Of a DNA stretch of 64,000 nt, positions 43,059-50,340 are shown piece by piece. The stretch is taken from contig NZ_CP051006.1 of NCBI RefSeq assembly GCF_014673495.1, forward strand, positions 1,922,001 to 1,986,000, given 5' to 3'. The notes beneath the pieces were generated by a model, which worked only from the letters and a program-made list of their open reading frames with translations, was not told the DNA's origin and made no database searches. The position numbers were made by a program, and so were the translations under genes. How positions within the stretch are numbered: the first letter of the stretch is position 1; each line of letters starts with the position of its first letter. This stretch comes from Streptomyces griseofuscus (GTDB lineage Bacteria > Actinomycetota > Actinomycetes > Streptomycetales > Streptomycetaceae).

Positions 43059-43866
43059 GACACGGCCGTCCACGCTGCGGGCCACCAGGGTCTTCGTCGT
43101 CGACGCCTTCGCCAAGCGCCCGTTCACCGGGAACCCGGCCGCCGTGTGCCTGCTGGAGGAGCCCAGGGACGAGGGCTGGATGCAGGCCCTCGCCCGGGAG
43201 ATGAACCTCTCCGAGACGGCGTTCGTGACCGCCCGCGACGAGGGCTACGAGCTGCGCTGGTTCACCCCGGCCAAGGAGGTCGACCTCTGCGGCCACGCGA
43301 CCCTGGCCAGCGCCCATGTCCTGTGGCAACGCGGCTTCCGGGAGCGGGAGATCGACTTCCACACCCGCAGCGGCCTGCTCACGGTCAGCCGCGAGCAGCG
43401 CGAGATCGTCATGCGGTTCCCGGCGGAGCGCGCGGTGGCGACCGAGCCGCCGGCCGGACTGTGCGAGGCGCTGGGCGTGGATCCGGTGTGGATCGGCCGC
43501 AACAGGTTCGACTACCTGGTGGAGGTCGCCGACGCGGAGGTGGTGGCCGACCTCAAGCCCGACTTCGCCGCCCTCGCCGGCATCCCGACCCGCGGGGTGA
43601 TGGTCACCGCGCCGGGCGGCTCGCACTCCGAGTTCGACTTCGTCTCCCGGTTCTTCGCACCGGCGTACGGCGTCGACGAGGACCCGGTCACCGGCTCCGC
43701 CCACTGCTGCCTGGGCCCGTACTGGGCCGACCGGCTGGGGCGCGCGGAGCTGTGGGGCTACCAGATGTCCCGGCGCGGCGGCACGGTCCACGTCACCGTC
43801 CTGGACGACCACGTGCTGCTGGGCGGCACCGCGGTCACGATCACGGCCGGCGCCTCGATCCCGTAG
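43045..43866 (+). CDS. PhzF-family isomerase
   Basis: 273 aa, complete two-domain diaminopimelate-epimerase-like fold: VFVVDAFAKRPFTGNPAAVC, MNLSETAFV with the catalytic Glu of PhzF, LRWFTPAKEVDLCGHATLASA and DEDPVTGSAHCCLGPYW. PhzF itself shifts double bonds in a dihydro-hydroxyanthranilate ring. In this operon an analogous shift in a cyclohexadienyl product of the BacA-like enzyme is an attractive idea (inference). GTG 43045 overlaps the upstream stop by 14 bp and has GAAGGGCGG before it. Confidence 0.9.
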   Translation: MLLSETRPSTLRATRVFVVDAFAKRPFTGNPAAVCLLEEPRDEGWMQALAREMNLSETAFVTARDEGYELRWFTPAKEVDLCGHATLASAHVLWQRGFREREIDFHTRSGLLTVSREQREIVMRFPAERAVATEPPAGLCEALGVDPVWIGRNRFDYLVEVADAEVVADLKPDFAALAGIPTRGVMVTAPGGSHSEFDFVSRFFAPAYGVDEDPVTGSAHCCLGPYWADRLGRAELWGYQMSRRGGTVHVTVLDDHVLLGGTAVTITAGASIP

Positions 43867-43895
43867 GCGACCAGGAAGGAAGCGGAGGACAGAGC

Positions 43896-44189
43896 ATGCC
43901 CGCGTACGTCATAGGGAACGTCACCACGCTGGAGACCAGCGACGAACTCGCCGAGTACCGCCGCCGGGTGGGCGCCACGGTGGCCCGGTACGGCGGGCGC
44001 TTCCTGGTCAGAGGGGGGAAGGTGGACGTCCTGGAGGGCGGCTGGCTCCCGGTCCACCTCACCCTCATGGAGTTCCCGGACGGTGGGGCCGTCCGCGCCT
44101 GGCTCGGGTCCCCCGAGTACCAGGAGATCGCCGCGCTCCGGACCGGCAGTGTGCGCACCGAGCTGGTCCTCCTGGAGAACGGCGACTGA
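43896..44189 (+). CDS. DUF1330 small protein
   Basis: 97 aa, ferredoxin-like dimeric alpha/beta barrel of the DUF1330 family: MPAYVIGNVTTLETSDELAEY, VRGGKVDVLEGGW, LTLMEFPDGGAVRAWLGSPEYQ. DUF1330 and the related Dabb fold serve as small enzymes or ligand carriers on unstable intermediates; the exact role is unknown. ATG 43896 is preceded by GAAGGAAGCGGAGGAC. Part of the same operon, 29 bp after the PhzF-like gene. Confidence 0.9.
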   Translation: MPAYVIGNVTTLETSDELAEYRRRVGATVARYGGRFLVRGGKVDVLEGGWLPVHLTLMEFPDGGAVRAWLGSPEYQEIAALRTGSVRTELVLLENGD

Positions 44190-44248
44190 CGACCAACACC
44201 TGTCGATCCGGCTTGTCCACGCAGGGATTCAGGAAGGTTTCACCTCAC

Positions 44249-45670
44249 GTGTTCACCATCTTCGACGACGAGCTCGACGCCCTCGCCCGCCGCTCGGTCG
44301 CCCAACAGCAGGAATTCCACGCCGGGTTGTGGGACGGGGAGCGACTGTCGGCCCACCAGTTCGAGAACCTCCGGGAGAGCCTGCGCTATGTGCGCAAGCG
44401 CTCCCCCTTCTACGCCGGACGGCTGGCGGGCCTGACGGACGCGCAGATCGAGGGCCTGGACGCCGCGGAGTTCGCCCGCACCGTGCCCTTCACCACCAAG
44501 CAGGACCTGCGGGAGCAGCGCTACGACATGCTCTCCAGGCCGGTGAGCGAGTCCTGGGTGTTCTACGAGACCACCGGCACCACCGGGCCCGCCACCCCGT
44601 GCCCCCGCGACAACACCGACTCCATCGTCAACAACGCCGCCCTCACGGTGGCCTACCGGGACATCTTCGAGCAGCACGGCGACCATCACGTCGTGGCGGT
44701 GCTCGGCCCGACCGAACTGCACTCCACGGGCGACACGTTCGGCGACGTCTGCCGCAATCTCGGGCACGCGGTCGTCAAGATGTGGCCGCACTCCCCGGTC
44801 GTGGGGTTCGAGCGGGCCCTGCACATGCTCCGCGAACTGCGGGTGACGGCCGTCTTCTGCACACCCGGCATGGCGATGTCGCTGGCCAAGGAGGCCCGTA
44901 AGGCGGGGCTCGACCCGGCGGCCGACTTCGATCTGCGGCTGCTGATGTTCGTGGGCGAGCTGGTCACCCCCAAGTTGCTGGAGAACCTCGGCACCATCTG
45001 GAACGCCCGCGCGTACAGCTGCATGTACGCCTCGCAGGAGTCGTCCATCGTGGGCACCGCGCACGCCGACGGCCGGCTGCGGACGGTGCCGTTGAACGTC
45101 TACTACGAGGTCATCGACCCGGGTACCGGGGAACTCGTGGCGCCGGACGCGCGCGGGGTGCGGACGGGCGAGCTGGTCATCACCCATCTGTACCAGGGCG
45201 CCAAGCCGCTGGTGCGCTACCGCACCGGTGACCTGGTGCGGCTGGAGCCGGCCGGCGACGACGGCTCCCCCGCGCAGGTCCTGACCCCGCTGGGCCGGGT
45301 GCGCGACCGCATCGATCTCAACGGCCGCACGGTCACGGCCTATGAGCTGGAGGACCTCGTCCTGTCCCGGGCGCCGGGCTGCCGCGACTACCACATCACC
45401 ATCGACCGGGAGGCGGACGTCGACGTGCTCGCCGTCGACCTCGACATGCCGGACACGGCCGCCGCGCAAGACGCCCACGCGTCGCTCGTCGCGGCGGCCG
45501 CGGACGCCTGGGGCTGCCCGCTGACCGTCCGGCACACCGAGCTGGGCGCGATCACCACGACGGGCGCCATGGTCAGCTGGAAGGCGGCCCGGGTGCGGGA
45601 TCTGCGCGCGGCCTCGGACCCCGAGCACGAGGCGGCCCTGGCCATCGCCCGCCGACGGGACGCACGATGA
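44249..45670 (+). CDS. phenylacetate-CoA ligase-like (PaaK-type) adenylate-forming enzyme
   Basis: About 473 aa. FYETTGTTGPATPCPRDN is the phosphate-binding loop of the PaaK branch, followed by VVAVLGPTELHSTGDTFGD, LLMFVGELVTPKLLENL, YASQESSIVG (motif equivalent to YG.TE) and RTGDLVRL. It should adenylate a carboxylic acid for thioester or amide formation; the substrate is unknown. PaaK-like proteins in clusters often activate aromatic or modified acids, consistent with the product of the upstream genes. GTG 44249 is preferred (AGGAAGG upstream); TTG 44213 adds 12 residues. ATGA overlap with the aminotransferase. Confidence 0.88.
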   Translation: MFTIFDDELDALARRSVAQQQEFHAGLWDGERLSAHQFENLRESLRYVRKRSPFYAGRLAGLTDAQIEGLDAAEFARTVPFTTKQDLREQRYDMLSRPVSESWVFYETTGTTGPATPCPRDNTDSIVNNAALTVAYRDIFEQHGDHHVVAVLGPTELHSTGDTFGDVCRNLGHAVVKMWPHSPVVGFERALHMLRELRVTAVFCTPGMAMSLAKEARKAGLDPAADFDLRLLMFVGELVTPKLLENLGTIWNARAYSCMYASQESSIVGTAHADGRLRTVPLNVYYEVIDPGTGELVAPDARGVRTGELVITHLYQGAKPLVRYRTGDLVRLEPAGDDGSPAQVLTPLGRVRDRIDLNGRTVTAYELEDLVLSRAPGCRDYHITIDREADVDVLAVDLDMPDTAAAQDAHASLVAAAADAWGCPLTVRHTELGAITTTGAMVSWKAARVRDLRAASDPEHEAALAIARRRDAR

Positions 45671-46638
45671 GCGCAGGCCGCACCGCCGCCCCGGGCGCGG
45701 GCCGATGGGTCTTCCACGACGGCGACTTCATGCCCGCCGCCGATGTACGGCTCAGCCCCAGTGTGCAGGCGCTCCAGTACGGCACCGGTGTCTTCGAGGG
45801 CATCCGCTCCTACGCCGCCGACTCGGGCGACGCCCATCTGTACCGGGCCCACGACCACTTCACCAGGATGATCGGATCGGCGCGCCTGCTGCGGATCGCG
45901 ATCGACCACAGCGCCGCCGAACTGGTCGAGATCGCCGCCGAATTGCTGCGCCGCAACGGGCACACCGGCGACGCCTATCTCCGACCGCTCGCCTACAAGA
46001 TGGCCCTGGAGCCCGGGGTGCCGTTCGGTGTCCGGCTCCAGGGGGTGTCCTCGGCGCTGACCATCGTCAGCCTGCCCATGGGCAGTTACACGTCCAAGGA
46101 CGGGATCAGCTGCGGGATCTCCTCATGGCGGCGGATCCCGGACAGCTCGCTGCCCGCCCGCGCGAAGATCACCGGCGCGTACGCCAACAACGCGCTGGCC
46201 ACCGACGAGGCGACGGCGGCCGGCTACGACGACGCGATCTTCCTCAACCAGGCCGGCCATGTCGCCGAGGCCAGCACGGCCAACGTCTTCCTGGTGCGGG
46301 CCGGGCGGGTCGTCACCCCGGCCCAGGACTCCGACATCCTGGAGGGCATCACCAGGGACTCGGTGATCTCGCTGCTGCGCCGCCAGGCGGGCATCGAGGT
46401 CGAGCGGCGCACGGTCCTGAGGTCCGAGCTGTACACGGCCGACGAGATCTTCCTGACCGGCACCGGCTGCGAGATCGTCCCCGTCACCGCCCTGGACGGC
46501 CGTCCGGTGGGCTCCGGAGTGCCGGGCCCCGTCACCCGTACGGTCATGGCCGCCTACGACCGGTCCGTCCGCGGCCGGGACCCCCATGACGACCAGGGCT
46601 GGCTGACGCCGGTCCACGCGACCCCCGTTCTGCTCTGA
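45667..46638 (+). CDS. class IV (branched-chain type) aminotransferase
   Basis: 323 aa, IlvE-like fold-type IV PLP enzyme: LQYGTGVFEGIRSY, RIPDSSLPARAKITGAYANNALA-region with catalytic Lys in RAKITG, AIFLNQAGHVAEASTANVFLV, DILEGITRDSVISLLRR and EIFLTGTGCEIVPV. It probably transaminates the keto acid made by this operon rather than serving bulk branched-chain metabolism, since it is translationally coupled (ATGA) to the PaaK-like ligase. Order of events (transamination before or after activation) cannot be read from the sequence. Confidence 0.92.
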   Translation: MSAGRTAAPGAGRWVFHDGDFMPAADVRLSPSVQALQYGTGVFEGIRSYAADSGDAHLYRAHDHFTRMIGSARLLRIAIDHSAAELVEIAAELLRRNGHTGDAYLRPLAYKMALEPGVPFGVRLQGVSSALTIVSLPMGSYTSKDGISCGISSWRRIPDSSLPARAKITGAYANNALATDEATAAGYDDAIFLNQAGHVAEASTANVFLVRAGRVVTPAQDSDILEGITRDSVISLLRRQAGIEVERRTVLRSELYTADEIFLTGTGCEIVPVTALDGRPVGSGVPGPVTRTVMAAYDRSVRGRDPHDDQGWLTPVHATPVLL

Positions 46639-46648
46639 GGAGGCACCG

Positions 46649-46945
46649 ATGATCCGCCACACCGTCCTCTTTCGCTTCCGTCCCGAGGTGGACTGGTCCG
46701 ACGCGCGCGCACAGGCCGCCGAGGAGGCCACCGCGGGCCACCCGGACCACATCGAGGAGATCCTCGGCTGGGAGTTCGGGCGCAACATGACCGAGCGGCC
46801 GGTCGCCTACGACTTCGCCCTGATCGGCACGTTCGCCGACCGGGGAGCGGTCGACCGCTATCTGACCCACCCCGACCACGTCCGCGGCGTCGAGCTGTGG
46901 AAGGAGATCGCCACCTGGGTGGTCGCGGATTTCGCTGTCGCCTGA
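46649..46945 (+). CDS. stress-responsive A/B barrel (Dabb) protein
   Basis: 98 aa, Dabb fold: MIRHTVLFRFRPEVDWSDA at the start, GWEFGRNMTERPVAYDFALI, TFADRGAVDRYLTHPDHV and a Trp/Val-rich end. Dabb proteins include small cyclases and aldol/hydrolytic enzymes acting on reactive polyketide-like intermediates as well as proteins of unknown role. ATG 46649 has a perfect AGGAGG. Second small barrel protein of this operon after the DUF1330 gene. Confidence 0.9.
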   Translation: MIRHTVLFRFRPEVDWSDARAQAAEEATAGHPDHIEEILGWEFGRNMTERPVAYDFALIGTFADRGAVDRYLTHPDHVRGVELWKEIATWVVADFAVA

Positions 46946-47044
46946 GAGCCACCCCTCGACGGGCCGGACCGGCGGTGACCGATCCGGTCCGCGCCCACCG
47001 CACCTTGCCCTCCGGTCCCACGACCCCTACCCGAGGATCACGAC

Positions 47045-47341
47045 ATGACAGCGATCGTTTCCCGAAACGGCAGCCCCGCCACCCTCGTCGAGGAGGCCCT
47101 TGACGCCCTCCTGACCACCGCCGAACGCCGCGATCCCCTGGTGGAGGCCCAGGTCGCGGTGCTGGAGGCCGGACTGATGCTGACCCGGGCGGGCGCGGTC
47201 ACCCCGTCCCCCGGCCAGCACGACCGCGTACAACTGCTGCGCGAGGCCCTGGGCTCGGTGCGCGCCGCCGTCATGGCCACCGGTGTCGCGGTGGCCAGGT
47301 CCAACGACGCGGCGCGGATGGCGGGTGCGGACGCCGGATAG
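47045..47341 (+). CDS. small helical hypothetical protein
   Basis: 98 aa, predicted almost entirely helical (LVEEALDALLTTAERRDPLVEAQVAVLEAGLML, DRVQLLREALGSVRAAVMATGV). No recognised domain. ATG 47045 with GAGGATC upstream. Probably the last gene of the plus-strand operon, followed by a perfect 8-bp-stem hairpin. Confidence 0.7.
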   Translation: MTAIVSRNGSPATLVEEALDALLTTAERRDPLVEAQVAVLEAGLMLTRAGAVTPSPGQHDRVQLLREALGSVRAAVMATGVAVARSNDAARMAGADAG

Positions 47342-47381
47342 AGCGGACTCGTTCACGAGCGGGATCAGCTAGTGCCCGGGG

Positions 47382-47403
47382 TGCCCGGCGAGAGTGCCGG
47401 GCA
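47382..47403 (+). terminator. hairpin at the end of the amino acid operon
   Basis: TGCCCGGC (47382-47389), 6-nt loop GAGAGT, GCCGGGCA (47396-47403); perfect stem, no U tract. About 40 bp after the last gene of the operon; a likely terminator of Streptomyces type. Confidence 0.6.
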
Positions 47404-47751
47404 GCCCGCCCCGCGTGACAACCCTCACACGAAATCGGCCACTAAGCACCCCGGATAGTAGGCGACCCTTCGGCGACATATGGGATTTGTCCGCCTTATT
47501 ATCGAAGCGGGCCGCTCCGGGGGCGGCCGCTCCCGGAAGGCGGAGGGGTGCTCACCAATCGCCCCGGTCGACGCACTCTTGACGGCGCACCAGATGAAGG
47601 CAAACGTCGCGATCGCGAACTCGGCACCTTCGCGGGCATCTGACAAGAGGCCCGCGCGGCTACGAGGCCGGATAGGAGGACGGCTCGTTGCGGTCCTTTC
47701 CGGACCGTGCTGAGACTGGGCGCTCGGCGATCACCGAGCGAGGTTCACACA
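47404..47751 (+). promoter_or_regulatory. long leader / intergenic region before the CAP-domain gene
   Basis: About 350 bp without a supported gene. It is richer in A/T than its surroundings in places (GGGATTTGTCCGCCTTATTATC near 47480-47505). It holds a GGGCCGC/GCGGCCG-type hairpin (47508-47540) and the near-perfect 20-bp palindrome CGCTCGG-CGATCA-CCGAGCG at 47721-47740, which overlaps the ribosome-site region of the next gene. A structured 5' leader is suggested. I looked for a c-di-AMP (ydaO) riboswitch and could not recognise its conserved core. Confidence 0.5.
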
Positions 47752-48579
47752 ATGGGCAAGCATCGCAAGACGCAGTATTTCCGGCGTATGGTCATCGGCG
47801 CCGTCGCGGTCGGCACGGTGGGCGTACCGTCCGTCGCCCTGGCCTGTACGGACTGGCCGTCCGGCGCGACGGACCAGAGCGCCGCCGCCACCGGCGCCAC
47901 CGCTCTCGCACTGGCGGACATACCCGCGCCCACGGACACGGCCACGGCCGGGCAGACCGCGATACCGCAGCAGCCCGGCAGGGCCCGGGCGATACCGAAG
48001 CAGCGGGCGCACCATCACCCCCGCCATCTCCCCGAGGCCCCCGGAGCCCCGCTCACCACCGCCGCGCCGGCCGCACCCCAGACGGCCACCGCGCAGCCGG
48101 GAGGCGCGCCCTCGGCCGCCCAGCCCGAGCAGACCGACGCTCCGGCGCCCGCGCCCACCGCGTCGAGCACCCCGACGCCGGCCGCCACCGCCACCACCGC
48201 GTCCGGCGTCACCGCGCAGATCGTGCAGCTGGTCAACGCCGAGCGCGCGAAGGCCGGTTGCCAGCCGCTCACCCTCAACGCGAAGCTCACCAAGGCCGCT
48301 CAGGAGCACAGCGCGGACATGGCGGCCCACCAGAACATGTCGCACACCGGCTCCGACGGCTCCGACCCGGGCACCCGCATCACCCAGGCGGGGTACACCT
48401 GGAGCGCGTACGGCGAGAACGTCGCGTACGGCTACTCGACCGCCGCCGAGGTCATGGCGGGCTGGATGTCCAGCCCCGGCCACCGGGCCAACATCCTCAA
48501 CTGCGGCTACCAGGAGATCGGTGTCGGTCTCGCACAGCCCGACAGCTACTGGACACAGGACTTCGGCACGGCCCGGTAG
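47752..48579 (+). CDS. secreted CAP/SCP-domain protein
   Basis: 275 aa. N-terminal signal peptide (basic MGKHRKTQYFRR, hydrophobic MVIGAVAVGTVGVPSVALA). A low-complexity Ala/Thr/Pro linker spans residues ~30-155. The CAP (cysteine-rich secretory protein) domain runs from ~160 to the end: IVQLVNAERAKAGCQPL, KLTKAAQEHSADMA, NMSHTGSDGSDPGTR, GENVAYGYSTAAEVMAGWMSS, HRANILNCGYQEIGVGL. Such proteins act outside the cell, with proposed wall or lipid-binding roles; the function of bacterial ones is poorly known. ATG 47752 chosen because it starts the signal peptide. Confidence 0.92.
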   Translation: MGKHRKTQYFRRMVIGAVAVGTVGVPSVALACTDWPSGATDQSAAATGATALALADIPAPTDTATAGQTAIPQQPGRARAIPKQRAHHHPRHLPEAPGAPLTTAAPAAPQTATAQPGGAPSAAQPEQTDAPAPAPTASSTPTPAATATTASGVTAQIVQLVNAERAKAGCQPLTLNAKLTKAAQEHSADMAAHQNMSHTGSDGSDPGTRITQAGYTWSAYGENVAYGYSTAAEVMAGWMSSPGHRANILNCGYQEIGVGLAQPDSYWTQDFGTAR

Positions 48580-48621
48580 CCGTCGGCGTACGGACGGGAC
48601 AGCGGTCGGCGATACGACGGG

Positions 48622-50181
48622 TCAGCGGTCGGCGAGCGGATTGCGCAGCGGCAGATAGCGCGCGTCCGCCCCGTCCGCGCCCGTCCACCGCAGCAGCAGA
48701 TTGGTCTTGCCCGGCAGGGTCGGCGAGCCGAGCAGGGCGGGGATCTCGGGCAGGTCGTGCCGGGCCAGTGCGCGGCGCGCGGCGGGCCAGGGGTCGTACC
48801 CGCGATGCCGCTCGGCCAGGGCCCCGGCGATCTCCATGAGGTGGTTGACGATCAGGCAGTAGACCAGCCGCTCCCAGCCCGCGGCGCGCGGCACGTCCGG
48901 CAGCAGCTTGACGCCCTCGGCGTCCCGGAACAGCGCCTGTACGGGCGAACCGGAGGCGTCCACCGCGACCAGGGTGTTCTGGAGATGCGCCTCCAGGACG
49001 ACCCCGTGGGTGTCGAACGCGGTCAGCGCGGGCGGCACCACCTGCGCCAGATACGCCTCCCACCAGGCCGCGGGGTCGGCCGTCCCGGCGAGCGGGCTGC
49101 CGTCGAAGCCCTCGGCGAGACCCGCGGCGAGCAGCGGCACGGCGCCCGGCAGCAGATGGTCGCGCAGCCCGTCGCGGACCACCACGGCCAGCTCCTCGTA
49201 CGCGAAGGACGCGGTGCGATGGCCCCGGTCGGCGAGCCACGCGGCGGACATGCCCGTCGCGGCGGACGCCCCGGTCCCGGCGGAGGCCCCCGTCGCCGCG
49301 GACGCCCTCATCGCGGCGAAGGCGCGCCCCGCGGCGGTGTCGGTGCGGCGCAGCCGCAGCAGGTCGTGGCGCCAGAGCCGGCGGATGTCGTTGGTGATCC
49401 GCACGTCCAGGCTGAACTTCAGGAACAGGTCGGCCCGCGGCTCGTACACCGTACGGATCGCGGCGGTCGGCCAGGTGTCGAAGGGGGTGGTGCCGAGCCG
49501 GACGAGGCGGCCGTCGGCGAAGGCGGGGGCGAGGGTGTGGGCGACCAGGTCGAGCTGCCAGGGGTGGGCGGGCAGCAGCCGGTAGCCGGGGGGCGCGCTG
49601 CCCAGGGCGTCCAGGGCACGGGTGTCGCCCTCCTCGGCCACCTGGTCCTCGCGCACCCCGAGCAGCACCAGCGGGAAGCGGGCGTACGCCTCGGGGGCGT
49701 ACGGCAGCCAGGACGCGACCGGGCCGCCGCCGCGCGCCTTGGGCGCCGGGTGGTAGGGGTGGCCGGTGATCAGGGACTGCTCGGAGCGCTGATAGGGGTC
49801 GTCCGGCGGGGTCGTACGGGCGCGGGCGGCGAGCAGCGCTGCGACGGCCTCCCGGCTGTCGATCATCTCGGCGGGCAGATCGCCGCCGGGCAGCCCGGTG
49901 TGCCGGCGCAGTTCCTCGGCGACGAGTTTGACCAGTTCGGGGTGGCCGACGCGATGCCAGGCACCGGCCGCGAACACTTCGGGGTCGGCGGGGCGGCGGC
50001 CCGGGCGCACGCGCAGCAGCCGTCCGGTGCCGGGCAGCCGGTGCACCGGCCGCTGACCGGGGGCGCCGGGCAGCGGGTCGGCCACCTCCCGGAGCAGGCA
50101 GTTGAGCAGGGGGGCGGCCGCATAGGCGTCGGCGAGCCGGCCGACGGCGGCTGCGGGAGGCTTGAGGTCCACGCGATCCAT
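48622..50181 (-). CDS. IucA/IucC-family siderophore synthetase
   Basis: 519 aa NRPS-independent siderophore synthetase that adenylates a polycarboxylic acid and condenses it with an amine or alcohol. SLITGHPYHPAPKARGG is the ATP-binding signature. LPAHPWQLDL, RTVYEPRADLFLKFSLDVRITND, FDTHGVVLEAHLQNTLVAV and FRDAEGVKLL follow in the family order, and the C-terminal FhuF-like region ends LPGKTNLLLRWTG. A sixfold-like microrepeat ASAATGASAGTGASAATG (~residues 290-312) interrupts the palm region. ATG 50181 is chosen although its ribosome site is weak. Divergent from a second family member. Confidence 0.92.
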   Translation of the reverse strand: MDRVDLKPPAAAVGRLADAYAAAPLLNCLLREVADPLPGAPGQRPVHRLPGTGRLLRVRPGRRPADPEVFAAGAWHRVGHPELVKLVAEELRRHTGLPGGDLPAEMIDSREAVAALLAARARTTPPDDPYQRSEQSLITGHPYHPAPKARGGGPVASWLPYAPEAYARFPLVLLGVREDQVAEEGDTRALDALGSAPPGYRLLPAHPWQLDLVAHTLAPAFADGRLVRLGTTPFDTWPTAAIRTVYEPRADLFLKFSLDVRITNDIRRLWRHDLLRLRRTDTAAGRAFAAMRASAATGASAGTGASAATGMSAAWLADRGHRTASFAYEELAVVVRDGLRDHLLPGAVPLLAAGLAEGFDGSPLAGTADPAAWWEAYLAQVVPPALTAFDTHGVVLEAHLQNTLVAVDASGSPVQALFRDAEGVKLLPDVPRAAGWERLVYCLIVNHLMEIAGALAERHRGYDPWPAARRALARHDLPEIPALLGSPTLPGKTNLLLRWTGADGADARYLPLRNPLADR

Positions 50182-50268
50182 TCGTTCTTCGGTGGCGTTC
50201 TTCTTCGAGCGTCGCACCCGGGCGGGCGCGTTCTTCGCAAGGGGCCCGGAAGCGATCAGTATGGCTTC

Positions 50269-50310
50269 GTATCCGACCATGGTGCGGTCTTCCGTACCCG
50301 ACCATCGTGC
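50269..50310. repeat. 17-bp direct repeats in the divergent siderophore promoter region
   Basis: GTATCCGACCATGGTGC (50269-50285) and GTACCCGACCATCGTGC (50294-50310), 15 of 17 identical, spaced 25 bp start to start, in the gap between the two IucA/IucC genes. Candidate operator repeats; they do not resemble the usual Streptomyces iron box. Confidence 0.6.
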
Positions 50311-50340
50311 CCCCTACCGGCCGCGATCGAGGAGCCGACC

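Noticed and set aside
47404..47751. c-di-AMP (ydaO) riboswitch before the CAP gene
   Set aside because: I could not find the conserved core segments by eye; a covariance search would be needed.
50182..50340. DmdR iron box between the siderophore synthetases
   Set aside because: No TTAGGTTAGGCTCACCTAA-like sequence is present; only the 17-bp direct repeats stand out.
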